Shown: in pieces, positions 11,201 through 22,971 of the stretch | How the letters are laid out: each line of letters starts with the position of its first letter | Numbering within the stretch: position 1 is the first letter of the stretch | Assembly: GCF_042100115.1 (NCBI RefSeq) | Contig: NC_091273.1 | Coordinates: forward strand, 558,001-622,000 | DNA length: 64,000 bases | Source: Alternaria dauci | Lineage: Eukaryota > Ascomycota > Dothideomycetes > Pleosporales > Pleosporaceae | Direction: 5' to 3' | Position numbers and translations under genes: made by a program | The notes under the pieces: model-generated | Seen by the model: the letters and a program-made list of their open reading frames with translations, nothing else | The model's database searches: none | Told to the model about the DNA's origin: nothing

Positions 11201-12928
11201 CTACGAGCGCATGTGTACACGGCATCCGTCTCCCGAAGCAACCACCAGTGTCAGGATCTGCTTTTCCTTTCCGGTCGCGACAACAGGATCATCTTGCGGC
11301 ACAGTCAAGAACGGAAATCTTTGCACCAATCTCGCCACAGTGTATCCTGCTTCCAGCAGAGCGAACTCTTGGCCTAGGCATACTCGAGGCCCACCATTGA
11401 AGGGTAGATACCCGTAGCCCACATCGCGCAACAACGTTCCATCTTCCCACCTCTCAGGCCGGAATTCGAGTGCATCTTCTCCGTAGATATCTGTGCGGCG
11501 ATGCATGGCATATACGCAATAGCCCACGGCTTCGCCTTTTCTCACCAATATTGGAGACTGCCCATCCGGGCCTCCTCCAACAGGTAGCGTTGTCGTCTTG
11601 AGTGCTGCGCGGGAATTGACTGGTACCGATGGATAAAGACGAAGGACTTCTTTCAGTACCAGATCGAGGTATCTCATCTTCTTCAGATCCACTCGAGTTG
11701 GCTGAGGCGCATGTTCTCCAAGGCCTACTACCTCATCGATCTCTGTACGTAGTTTCTCCAGAACCTGAGGATGTCGAGCCAGCAAGCGCAAAGTCCAGCT
11801 GAGGCAGCATGCGGTCGTATCTCTGCCTGCTAGGAGAACGTTCAAGCACTGATCGCGGAGTTCTTTCTTGTTCCGCGTTTCCTGGATGAGCGCATCAATG
11901 AACACGTAATGTTTCTTGTCCTCGTCTTCCGCCTTCTCAAGCTTTGGCTTGTCCGCATTATCCAGTGCGTCCTGAATTGCGTCGTCGACGAAGCGATGCG
12001 AAGTCTTGCAAGCCCGCCAGAACTCAGGAGTATTTGCAAGCCAGTATAGGTCTCCCAAACGGCCACGATGTGATAAGTAGTCCTGGCCCAAGTTGAAAGC
12101 CGCTGCAAACTCCGACTCTTTACCTGCGATGTCGCTGCTCTGCAAAGAGCTCAGTGTCTTTCCAAAGAGAAGGAAGGTCGTCGTATCGAAAGTCAAACGG
12201 AAGAACAGCGGTTGCAGATCAACGATGCTATTGGGAGGAATTTGATCGACGAGGCTCTCGACCGACTTCTTCATCTCCTCGAAATTCTGATAGCGGTTGG
12301 AACTGAATTGAGGCCGTAGAAGTGCCCGCGAGTGCCTCCACGCTGCACCATCTTGGGTAAAGATGCCACTTCCCATCAATGGGGCAAAATGCTTAGGTCG
12401 GAGTCCAAGACTGAAGTCTGCGTGAGTGTCAGTGCAGGTCGACATCTAAGGGGAAAAGGCCTACAAACCTTCAAACTGTGTAGAAAGAATTTCTTCGATA
12501 TTGCGCGGTTCCACCGTGTTAATTCCGCGAGCTCCGACTGCGAATGGTCAGTGCCAAAGGCTCCATCCTACATCTGGACACCTACGCAGTTGTTGCTCAT
12601 GGGTAGGACCGCTGGATTCGACTACGTCCAAGAAGAACTGAAGGATAGTCTGCGCTCTTGCATGTTGTCCAACCTTGAAAAGCAGATCCAACCCTTCCGG
12701 CCACTTTGCCGCCCATCTCCGAGGTGCTTTGCATCCCATTTGCGCTGCATATTGGTCCTCTTGCTATCATGTGTCAGCAACAGGATGACAAAATGGCTCG
12801 GACGCGCGTACTCTACGCCTAACCTGGCGTTTCCAGATCTTGTAGCCTGCAAGGCTAAGAACGACCAGAAGTAGGGCTATACTTTTGGACGTCGTCTTGC
12901 CTCCAACATCGGCGTACGAGGTCTCCAT
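11201..12928 (-). CDS. Cytochrome P450, CYP52-like (alkane/fatty-acid hydroxylase type)
   Basis: Haem monooxygenase of 522 residues anchored in the ER. Exons (complement): 12824-12928, 12586-12763, 12469-12537, 11201-12417; introns of 60, 48 and 51 nt. An N-terminal membrane anchor is at about residues 16-30 (SIALLLVVLSLAGYKIW). Landmarks: the FSLGLRPKHFAPLMGSGIF block typical of CYP52-type enzymes, I-helix oxygen-binding AGRDTT (314-319), ExxR EVLR (374-377), a FRPERWED segment, and the haem loop FNGGPRVCLG with Cys464. Total length matches the family. CYP52 enzymes omega-hydroxylate alkanes and fatty acids; the exact substrate here is unknown and it may instead act on the neighbouring polyketide. 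It diverges from the STAND gene over about 690 bp. Confidence 0.93.
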
Positions 12929-13618
12929 TGCTGCAAATTTGTCGCCAGCTTAATGATAGCTTTGTGTACAGTCGGTTTGCGACAGCGCGCAGTTGGTGTG
13001 AGAATGTTGACACGAGGCCCCTACTGCCGTGACCCCGTTCTCAGATTAAAGGAAATAACAGACTCCGCCTCGTTGTTCCGCAGTAATTCCCATTTCATGT
13101 CCGCGCACGGGACTGACCACATGTGGCAGGTTGGGGGCCGTCGCCTATGAGGTGAGCGCTAAGCCTCGTGGCGCACCAATAACACGACGTTAGGCAAGCC
13201 ATCGTCAGCTTAGCGCCTTTAGATGCGATTGGCTCACACCGTGTGTTATGTCCACTCTGCCTCATGTGGTGTCACATCCGCGCCCTCTTCTCTATCTGGT
13301 GCCTTTTTCGACAGCTACTGGCTAAGCATTTCGTCATTCAGAAACATGGAGGCGTTCGGATCCATGGCTGCGATTTCAGCCGCATTTTTGCTCTTATTTG
13401 TCAGCTCGAGACAAACGGTGCTGCAGCCGACCGAGCACACCGCGGAAGGTAACTGCTTCTTTGTCTTGGAGTAGCTTGTCTGCCTAGTGCAAAATCTTGA
13501 ATCTGCTTTCAAACGATATTGCGCTTTGTCGCGTGTCTAAACCATCTCCACGGCCTTCGAACGAGGAATCCCGCAAGCCTTTGTCGGACGGCGACTGACT
13601 CGGACATAACTTTCGACA
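12929..13618. promoter_or_regulatory. Divergent promoter between P450 and STAND gene
   Basis: A 690-bp region between two divergent start codons. It has one CCAAT box on each strand (CCAAT at 13176-13180; ATTGG at 13228-13232), the binding sequence of fungal HAP/CBF complexes. No coding sequence is supported. Functional use of the boxes is inference. Confidence 0.4.
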
Positions 13619-16600
13619 ATGGCTGATCCTGTTTCGCTGGTCGCTGCCGGTGTGGGTATTGCCGACGTTGCATTTCGACTCGTCAAGTATCTCAAAGATG
13701 TCAAAGCAGCGGCAAAGACTATCGACGAAGACATCGAAGGCTTGATCAATGAGGTTGAAGGTCTACAAAAGGTGCATGGTCATCTCGAGAAGGAGTACCT
13801 CAAGAGTGTTACCAATGCTGAGACGGGAGACGATGAAAGAAGCCTTTGGACAAGCGTGGGACAAACTCTAAAGAACGGACAGAAGCTCACGGAAAAGCTT
13901 GAGGCTTCAGTCAAGTCTATATACGGCGATCACAGGCTGATGACTGGCAGGTTGGATAGCTGGGATAAGTCGCGCAGGAAGAAAAGCAAAGACGGCATGA
14001 TCTCTGGACTCAGAGACCAGATCAACACATACCAGGGAGCCTTGCAGATGCTGATCGGCTTTATTTCCATGTAAGTTGATCGACCATTCGAAGCGCTACC
14101 ACTAACGCATATGCAGGCAGTCAGTTCGTCAAAACCATGAGGATCAGACCACTCAGCTAGAGCAGTTGGTTGCCGGTCTCCAAGATCTGAAGAGTCGAAT
14201 GGAACAAGCGCAGCACACATCGTTACCCCCGTACGAAACTGTAGCCCACACCGCAGCGTATCGCGAATTCAACATAGAGTCCGTCTCAGTTGTGAATCAG
14301 CTCGGTATTGCAATCAACAACATTGCGCACAACCCACCGTCCGATGTCCCGATTGCAAATGAACATTTCGATATTCCCAAGCCTGTCGATCCATTCTATA
14401 CTGGTCGCGAAGACTATGCAGAACGCTTACGCAGTTGGTTCTTACCGAGTTCCTGTCAGAAGCAACGGGTGGCAACGACCGCAAAGGCAGAGCAAAAACG
14501 CTTCGTTGTATATGGCCTTGGAGGCGCAGGAAAGACGCAGTTCTGCTCCAAGTTTGCTCAAGACAATCGACAGTAGTAAGTTTCCCGTAGCGCCTAGTCT
14601 ATGTAACACTGCTAACAGTGTACCTTTAGCTTCTGGGGTGTCTTTTGGGTAGACGGCAGTAGCGCGTCCCGGTTGAAACAGACTTTCTCCCAGAATGTGT
14701 CAAAGATTGGGAAAGTGGATCTCAACGAGAACGCCGCGCTTCATTGGTTATCAAACCTCAGTCTTCCTTGGCTTCTCATTATTGACAACGCTGACGACCC
14801 TGACCTTAAGCTTGCCAACTACTTTCCACGAGGGAATCGAGGTCACGTTCTCGTCACAACCCGTGATCCCGGCAAGAAGGCATACGGTACTGCTGGTGAT
14901 AAATATTTCGAATTTCAGGGACTGAGTACGAGCGACGCAAGCAGCCTACTCCTGAAAGCAGCCGGTCAGTCGGAACCATGGGACACGGGCGTATCCAGCA
15001 TTGCCTTATCCATTGCGAAAGCCCTTGGGTATCTTGCGCTGGCAATCACGCATGCAGGTAGGGCTATCCGCGAAGAGTATTGTAGGCTGAGCGAATACCT
15101 ACACTACTACGAACGCCAATGGGAACGAACGAGGCAAAACAGACTTCCAGTGAAAGACAAAGATGCTGCCGATGAGCTGAGCGTCTTCTCAACATTCGAA
15201 CTGAATCGAGAAGCTATCGAAAAGCGAGGAACTCAAGCATCTCGGGACGCCCTCCAACTGCTTGACACATTCGCGTTTCTCCACAACCAAGACATTCGAT
15301 ATGACTTACTGAAGCGATCTGTTGAGAACGCACAGGTCGAATACCTGAAGGAAATGCAAGACAAGGCCAATGAACGCCGGTCTAGAGATGCCAATCCCGC
15401 ACGTGACTGGTCAACGTGGTGCAAAGACACTGTTTTCATAATTCTTGCCTATCTCTACCAGAACCGTAGTCCACCTGTCCTTCCAGGTGTAAGTCATCCC
15501 GGCATTTGCTCCTCTAAGACCATCGCTAATTCACCACAGATCATCCGAGATGGGCGACACACGAAGAATTTCGATGAAGATCGGCTGCGTCGAGCATTGA
15601 GGCATCTGATTCAATTCTCACTCATTATCAAAAGCCAAAACTCAGACAGCTATTCCATGCACCCTCTTGTACACAAATGGGCCCGCGAACGACCTGGTAT
15701 GAGTGTTGCAGCGCAGGCAGCTTGGTCTGAAGCCGCCGCAACGTTACTGTCACATTGTGTTCTGATTCCACCGCTTGGTAATACAGAGGAAGAAGAAGAC
15801 GTTCGAAAATATATCTTGCCTCATGTCGATCATGTACGCCAATGTCAGCAATCTATAGAGCAACGCATGAGAGACAAGCGCATGGCAAGGATGAAACCAT
15901 TTCCAGTGTTTGATGGTGGCTTTGATAGAGACAAGGCTATCACATACGCCAAGTTCAGCCTGGTGTACATGCAAAATGGACGGTGGGAGGAGGCCAAGCG
16001 ACTGCAAACTGCAGTCCGAGATTTCACGACCCAGATTCTGGGCCTGAAGCATCCTATTACTCGTCGCGTCACCCATCTCCTGGCCACAACCCTATTCAGC
16101 CTCGGGCAAAGTGAAGACTCAGCTAAACTTGAGAAAGAAGTATTGGACGCATGTGTACATTTCTTGGGTGCCAACCACCGGGAAACACTGGTGGCTAAGT
16201 TCACACTTGGAAAGTCGGTTTTCTTACAAGGCAAATTTAGCCAGGCCAAGCTTCTCCAAGAAGAGGCGGTTGAGGGCTTGACAAGGCTGATCGGTCTTGA
16301 CAACGAAGACACCCTCGATGCGATTGACTGGCTTGGCCAGACTTTGCTCATGTTCTTTACCGATGAGCTTGTGAATCGGGCCCGCCAACTCTTCATCACA
16401 GCATCGGAAGGCATGGAAAGAGTGCATGGAGTTGATCACACACGGACTCTCGAAGCACGTGAGCATCTTTGTACTTCCGCCATCTGGACGGGAAACAAAC
16501 AGCACTTAGATGAAGCGCATGCCATGATGATCAAGATTTTGGAAACCCGAAAGGAAAAACTCGGCAAGGAGCACGCATACACCTTACTCGCGATGGTGAA

Positions 16601-17054
16601 TCTCGCTCGGGTGAAATGCAAGATGGGCATGATTCATGAGGCTGAAGCACTTATACAGCATGGCCTGCCTATCGCTGCACGTAACCTAGGCGAAGGCCAC
16701 ATAGCTTATCTCTGGGGTCGTTATCATCTTGGCCGGATTTGGGTGCTCCAAGAACGATGGGCCGAGGCCGAGGCATACCTGCTTGATGTCACAGAGCGCC
16801 AACGATATACATTGCAAGGAAGAGGCGAGTTTCATCCTGATAGAGTTGGTGGCTTGATAGAGCTAGCTACAGTCTACAACGCGCTTGGGAAGGTTGAAGA
16901 GTGCGAGAAGGTGACAGATGAAGCTTTGGTTGCGCTAGCGAAGATATCTACGACTGAACATCCGGAGGCAAAAAGGTTGAAAGAGAACAGAGATATGTGG
17001 AGGCAGCGAAGGAGAGAAGGCATGGAGAGTCCACCGCGTATCGAAGAACCATAA
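13619..17054 (+). CDS. STAND/NLR-like NTPase with N-terminal fungal domain, NB-ARC-type ATPase and TPR repeats
   Basis: A 1094-residue receptor-like protein. Exons 13619-14070, 14117-14575, 14630-15488, 15540-17054. The N-terminal 150 residues begin MADPVSLVAAGVGIADVAF, like the helical N-terminal domains of fungal STAND proteins (HeLo-like/SesA-like); the subtype is not settled. The P-loop GLGGAGKT is at 284-291, a Walker-B-like LLIIDNADD at about 352-360, then GHVLVTTRD and a winged-helix region. From about residue 640 to the end come helical repeats with TPR-type spacing (for example GRWEEAKRLQ, ERWAEAEAYL). Such proteins sense non-self and trigger a cell-death or signalling output. The 51-nt intron 15489-15539 has GTAAGT, CTAAT and CAG yet is in frame and stop-free, so retention would add 17 residues. 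Confidence 0.9.
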
Positions 17055-18171
17055 GCTATCGTGGTGACTACTCAAATTGGGCACATCTATCGGTCACTGA
17101 CATTCTAGTCGACGCATGCTAAAACGACTATGCACCGTGACGAGCCATACCGTCTTGGTCCGACGGAATGGAAGAATACGACCAGGAGTTATGATAAGCA
17201 GCATTTTCCTTTCAGTAAATCACTGAAAAACTGTTCAGGTTTTTAGTAGACTTGCGATAATGGCTGTCTTGACAATATTGCATGGGGTTGACGGGAATTG
17301 CAGGTTGACGTGCTTTTTACGCGCGTGACATCTCACTCCCCTAACGCGACATACTCCTCTATAGCAGCCGCACTTCTCACAATACTACCATAATGACAGC
17401 TACACATGAAGTCATGACCCTTATCCCAGACATACACCACGCCCTACTATAAGCAGATGCCCGCTCCGGAATTAGGGCAAAGAAGGATGGGGAAACGCAA
17501 GTGACGACGCGTCACTCATTGTACCTGCCAATGCAAGAGATGGCTCATCACATTGTGCGAGCAATATCGTGACCATGTCACTAAATATGGCTGTAAGCTA
17601 TCTCTGTCTTCTTCTGATGTGTTGTTACTTGCACTAACATTACGCCGTCCGTACTGATCAAGCTTTGTTTACCGTCCGTTGCTTTGTCGTGGTTGTAGCC
17701 CTCAGCGTCCGCAGTGCCAGCTCCATGGACCGATATTTTCAAGGCCGACAACCCTAAGGATATTTTCGACTCGCATCGCATATGCTAGCGCGCTTAGTGT
17801 GTATACACGTGGAGAGAGACACGGGGTCGATGCTCAGCTGGGAAAGCAAGACATGCTGGCAAGGTCAGCTGCTGGAACCTGATCCTGACTTCCGCTGTCG
17901 CACGGAGGTGCAAATCGCGGGTCGGGCCAGCACTACACTACAAATATCTCAAGCTCCTAGTTGTTCATCTAGTCACGTATGGACTTTCGTACCTGAACAC
18001 ATGAGCATCGCTTGAGAAAGGTGTATCAGGGCCGGGTGAGATGACTAGCAACTACAGGAGCAGCCACGCCAGTTTATAATTGTCTGACATCTAGGAAACA
18101 AACCACTTACCTCTTGCTCCCTACTTACAGCCAATCATCAACTAACTATCCTCCCCTAACCACGGTTGTTC
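17055..18171. other. Convergent intergenic region
   Basis: About 1.1 kb between the 3' ends of the STAND gene and the SET gene. Only short overlapping open frames are seen; nothing is recognised. Confidence 0.5.
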
Positions 18172-19568
18172 TTAGCCCCTCAACGGGCCCTTCTTCCACA
18201 TCTCTCCCATACCACTCAATCCCCCAATATTCTTCAACAGCGTCTCCAAATCCCACGCATCCCTCTCTTCTCCTATACCCAGGAATCCCAGATCGGCCAG
18301 CAGCCTATGCGTCTTCTTGCCGTATACCTCAGCCTTCTCCTTATCCCCCTTCTCTAACCACAGCATCGCCAACATGGCGTACTCATCAGTCAACATGGAC
18401 CAAATCCCCTCTTCCTCGATCATGTCCACAGATTCCTCTGCCAGCGCAATCGCTTCGGCGAGTTTGTACTCCTGCGCTAGTTCCATGATCTTTTCCTCGG
18501 CTTGCGCGATCATGGTACGGCGGAGATCGGAGGATTGTCGTTCTTGGGTAGGTAGGCTGCATAGGTCGCATGTGCATTTGAAGCCCCAGCGCTTCAACAA
18601 AGATTGGCGTTTAGAAGAGGGGAGACCTAGCAGTAGATCTGCGTTGTGTCAGTATAGCTAGTTGGGAAAAAAGATGGCTATCTCACAGGACACGGTGATT
18701 TCCTCGCCAGGTTCGATGTCGTGATAGGCTTTTATGGCCATTGAGACGCCGGCGCGGGAGAAGAGAACAAAGGAATTTGGGTTGCAGGCATGGTTTATGC
18801 GCTGGTATGTTCAGTTTCGTAATGCTTTGTATACTTCACGTTATGACTTACTGAAATCAGTGGATACAGGGCCTTTGAGCTGACCTCAGCTACTGTACTT
18901 CCAAAAGCGTTCGTCTTCATGATATCCTCCTCCAAACTCCCTTCCGCATTCTCGTCTTCATCATCTCGGTTGGCGCCATCTCCGTCTCCGGCATGCGCGG
19001 CACTCATATCTCGAATCATACCTGGCATGAGCAACTGATCCACCGCCCTCTTCAGCAATTTCTTGTTTTCGACATCACTCAGAGCATTCTCTGCTTCCAC
19101 GTCTACCACAACAGCTGCTTGATCAACCATGAATGTCTCGTACATCTTGATCTTCCGGGTAGCTACTACACCTTTCGCTTTCCCAGGTATGTCAACAATC
19201 TTCCATGGCTGGCCGCCGAGGTAGAGACGTTCAGCGTCTTCCTGCGTGAGGAAACTGTCGAGTGGGTTATCGTCGAAGTATCTTGTTGCCAGGTGCGCAG
19301 AATCCGGGGAGAAGATGAGGGAAAGGCCATGAGGACCTGTTGTGTTGGATGTAAAGACGCAGTATTTCTGATCTGGGGTGGCAAGATGGGAGCTGGTCAT
19401 GCAATATGGCTTGTGTGACCAGGGCGTATGTTCTTGCTCTTCGCCCGGAGCGAGGACATGTTGTAGATCTGGTTGCAGGAGGTCGTCAATGTCGAGTACA
19501 CCTAAAGTCGCATTTACGTTATGAACCGTGGCTAACCCTACGACAGCTGCTAAAAGTAGGGAGCGCAT
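18172..19568 (-). CDS. SET-domain protein with N-terminal signal peptide
   Basis: A 432-residue protein; exons (complement) 18852-19568, 18687-18801, 18172-18638. Residues 1-20 (MRSLLLAAVVGLATVHNVNA) form a classic signal peptide and ATG 19568 directly precedes it. The SET domain starts near residue 125 (KIVDIPGKAKGVVATRKI), is interrupted by an acidic insert (about 190-220), and reaches the signature RINHACNPNS at 240-249, then DIEPGEEITVSY, and a cysteine-rich post-SET (FKCTCDLC). Splicing recreates both the NHxCxPN motif and the closing Tyr, which supports the model. SET proteins methylate lysines; here entry into the secretory pathway is predicted, which is odd for a histone methyltransferase. 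The C-terminal helical part resembles the tail of SMYD-like/TPR-SET proteins. Substrate and location are unknown. Confidence 0.88.
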
Positions 19569-20005
19569 TCTCACTACGTCGAGTCGCCAGCATGAAGATG
19601 TCGAATTTTTTCTACTGCACGACTGGCATGCGACAGTATCAATATGAAAGCAATTCGATTTTCCATATGGTTCGCGGCCTTGCAACCCCAGACGCGATAG
19701 CATACGTCAGACAACTTTACCCGGAAATTTATCCCAGATGTCCCTTACGATCCCAAGAACTTGGGACTTTGCGCGATACATTACTAAAGTTTATTCGCGA
19801 ATAGGAAGCAAAGTCGCGTCGACATCCCTAGTAAGGCGCATCTTGGACGCTTGTCGCCCAGGGTATTAGATGTTGTCATTAAAGATCGCCATTTCTCCCG
19901 CACACATATCTGTAACCAGGTTAGTGCTTTCCTGCGATTGAAAGTGTATACTGCGTTTTCGACAGAACAGCAAATCACATTCTTTTAGAGATTCTCTACC
20001 GACGA
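19569..20005. other. SET-gene promoter region
   Basis: 437 bp between two genes on the minus strand. No gene is seen and no clear core-promoter element was found. Confidence 0.45.
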
Positions 20006-20691
20006 TCAAGCTCTTCGAAGTCGCACCAGCTCTCCTCCATTTCCGTATGCGTATTCTGATCCTTGTACCCTATTGCTACCTGAAACAACACAAGCATCCA
20101 TGATGAACCCTGCACCACGGGCGACATCGTTGCTAGAAAGGCCGGACGTTAGCTTGCAGGACTGTTACGGTTTACAACAGGGATGCTTACCAGGAGGAAT
20201 CTCTGTTCCCGTCGGTTGTCAATGCGGCAGTATTAATCTGGCACTGCAGATAATCGTTGTGGCAGTTGGTTTTGCGGGCGACGGTGTTGATGCATGCAAC
20301 AGCATCTGTGATCTGTTGCAGAGGGCGATGTTAGAGAAATTACTCGGCCAATATCGTGAGTGGCTGGTTCGTTTTACTCACAAGACAATCCGTGTTTGCC
20401 GATTCGTAGCAGGTCGCGCGCTTCTGGTACAAGCTACGGCTGAACTTGGCTAGTTGTATATTAGTACAGATCAGTGCCATGCATGGATCAAAAGGTGGGC
20501 GTACCGGATGGGGAAGAGTTAAACTGTCCACTCTTGAAGGCATCAATGACCTCCTCGGGTGTCATGTTATCACCATCGGGATTCTCGAGGATACCATCAA
20601 CCCACTCGGAAAAGGATGTGACTGCCTTGGCAGCAGCTACAGCCTGGCCAAGGGCTAGGAAAGAGGCGACGTAAGGGAGGATTTGAACCAT
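20006..20691 (-). CDS. Small secreted cysteine-rich protein, candidate effector
   Basis: Reconstructed from four short exons (complement): 20505-20691, 20382-20449, 20191-20312, 20006-20132, giving 167 residues. All three introns (55, 69 and 58 nt) have GT-AG ends (GTACGC, GTGAGT, GTAAGC donors) and the phases fit. The start ATG 20691 gives a signal peptide (MVQILPYVASFLALGQAVAAA), followed by SFSEWVDGILENPDGDNMTP and a segment with seven cysteines. An in-frame ATG 27 codons upstream would bury the signal peptide and is disfavoured. No enzyme motif is visible. Conserved small secreted proteins of this look occur across plant-associated ascomycetes; a host-interaction role is inference only. 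The last exon is the least certain, since the frame could end with another splice after GFIMDACVVSG. Confidence 0.75.
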
Positions 20692-20804
20692 TGTGCTGAT
20701 GAGATGCTGGTGATGAAGAAGGTGTAGATCTGTGTGAATATGGGCAGAGATATCGAGATGGCGAGCAACCATGGCTACCTACTTATACTGTTGACCTGAT
20801 CAGA

Positions 20805-20835
20805 AGACGGCACGAACAGACGGCACGAACAGACG
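20805..20835. repeat. 13-nt tandem repeat upstream of the secreted-protein gene
   Basis: The unit AGACGGCACGAAC is present twice head to tail (20805-20817 and 20818-20830), followed by a partial third copy. It lies about 115 bp upstream of the start codon at 20691, within its likely promoter. Confidence 0.8.
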
Positions 20836-22306
20836 GACAAGCCTTTGCTTAGTCTGCGCTTTAGGTCGTATGATTCGTGACTTGCATGCGAAGCAATACA
20901 TTGTGGACTGGTAGTGCAATACTAAGACCTAAAGGTGGTATTGCTTGTCCTTCTTGTATATCCGTTGTGGGTATTGTGGGCGCCTTTGGATGCCTAATGA
21001 TTTCGAGGAGGCTACCTCGCCGAGGAGTCTGAACGTCGGCCCGAGCCGCAAGGCGTCCTTGGCCTGAGCGTGGCACTAGGAAGGAATTTCAAGGTACGTT
21101 CTTTCCAATGTAGTTTGAGCATCCTCTCACGATCTAGTCTCAAGGCATCTGAATACTCCGTGGCGCGTATTCTGCCGTCCCAAGGTGTCGAGATGTCCGA
21201 CCCTCGTCCAACGTTGGCCGGACACTATCAGCACGCAGGATTATTCCCGCGGCACCGAGTAACCAACAAGGTTAGCCTAATTGACGATAGTTGATTGCAG
21301 AATAGGAAAATGCCCATACGCAGTCAATCGACCGTGCTCGCCCGCACATTGAATGGCTCCATTTCCCGGGTAATACCTCTCCCGTTCGCGTGCAGCGTAG
21401 GCACCAAGTCTTACCTCAGCGACACGACGTCGATTGCTGACATACATCGGGGTCAATGTATTCTAGTATAATTCTGATAGCCACTGAAAATCTGGGCCCT
21501 ATTGAATCTAGCTGTAAAGATCATGCTGGTTGCTGACTTGGGTGATGAGGAGTGATATATCGTCCTCGTGCCTAACGCGGTTTGGAAAAGTTAAGTCTCT
21601 TACTTTAGCGGAAATAATCTTTACTCTTACGGACGTAGATTCTTTAGCACAAACCCTCCACTAATATGAGAAAGGCTCATGGGTCTGGAGGTTGGTACGC
21701 CAGGAGCATCGCACGCCATATAAGACTTGTTTCTGTTTGAGCGTTATGCGAAGAGTCCGAAACCAACGTTTGACGAGCTTTCACAAAGCATGCAAGGACA
21801 TACCCCTGAAATATTACTTACAGCACGGCGAGAATGAGGTGCCTGTCGATGAAAGCTCCAGGGGTGTAGCAGTAGTGAGCGGCTGTGCCAAAGGCAAGAA
21901 TACGCAGTTGCTCGAGGAGGCTGAAATCGTTGCTGGTTGTTGTAGCTTGGAGAAAGCGCATGTAAGCGCTCGTGTCGAGAGCTGCAAATAGCTGTGATTT
22001 GTATAGTGCGGGAGGTGCAAATGCTGGATCACTATGGAAACGAGTAGCACGACATGAATTAGAGGATGAAATGTGCTAGGAAGTCGTCTCGTATTAACGC
22101 TTGCCTCGGTATTTTGTCTTCCTGTCAGCACACGAAACCGCATGTATCAAGTCAAGCATACGAGGACCATAACCATACTTGGGAGATGCCATGTCCATTG
22201 AATTGATAGAATCGTGTCATCCCAAGCTAGCTCAACGCCAGCGCCGCCGCCATACAGGCTTATCAATCAACCTATGCACAATCAACACACATCACTTTTC
22301 ACGCCA
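20836..22306. other. Intergenic region
   Basis: About 1.5 kb holding the distal promoter of the secreted-protein gene and the 3' flank of the RidA-like gene. The longest open frames are about 100 codons on either strand and lack recognisable domains. Confidence 0.5.
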
Positions 22307-22971
22307 TCAAAGCTTCGATCGCATACCAGTATACGCAATACACTCAATCTCGACCGGCACCCCCTTGGGCAGCTGCTTGACCGCGACACAGCTGCGCGCC
22401 GGCTTGTGCGAAAAGTACTGCTCGTACATGCCATTCATTTCCGCGAAATTCGCCATGTCGTCGAGGAACACGTTGACCTTGACGATGCGGTCCATGGCAA
22501 CGCCGGCCTCGGTGAGGATGCCTTTGATGTTCTCGCAGCACATCTTGGTCTTGTCGGCGATGCTGCCTTCGATCAGGTTGCCCTGGGTGTCGGCGGGGAT
22601 TTGGCCCGAGACGAAGACGTTGGGGCCGGCGACGATGGCTTGTGTCTGGGGTGTGCGGTTAGCACTGTGTGGGCTGAGGTGTAGCGTGTTTGTGTAGTTT
22701 CATTGGAGCTTCGTGGGGGACGAGGAGAGACGTACGTAGGGTCCGGCAGCTACAGCATCTGTTAGCAGAGCTTCACCATGACTAGATGTTCCAGAAAAAG
22801 CTTACGAGGACATGCGTTGGCGGTGTGAATCTTCTTAATGTCCGACATATTTCTGATAGACTCAATCGAGTATACTGGACGTTGTTGCCGTAGTATAGCT
22901 GCTGTGGTAGAAGTAACAGTAGGATGAAAAGTTCTCAAAACTCGCAATGCAGCAGTCGGTATCAGCAGCAT
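22307..22971 (-). CDS. MMF1: RidA/YjgF/Mmf1 family 2-iminobutanoate/2-iminopropanoate deaminase
   Basis: Hydrolyses reactive enamine/imine intermediates released by PLP enzymes such as threonine dehydratase. Exons (complement) 22806-22971, 22736-22758, 22307-22645; 175 residues. The middle exon is only 23 nt and encodes part of the HAVAAGPY block, which joins directly to TQAIVAGPNVFVSG, the conserved core. The C-terminus carries the family signature ARSCVAVKQLPKGVPVEIEC with its substrate-binding Arg and Glu. From ATG 22971 the first 41 residues are Arg-rich, Ser/Thr-rich and free of acids until late, as in a mitochondrial presequence; a second ATG at 22848 (MSDIKKIHTANA) would start the cytosolic-type protein. 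Confidence 0.93.
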
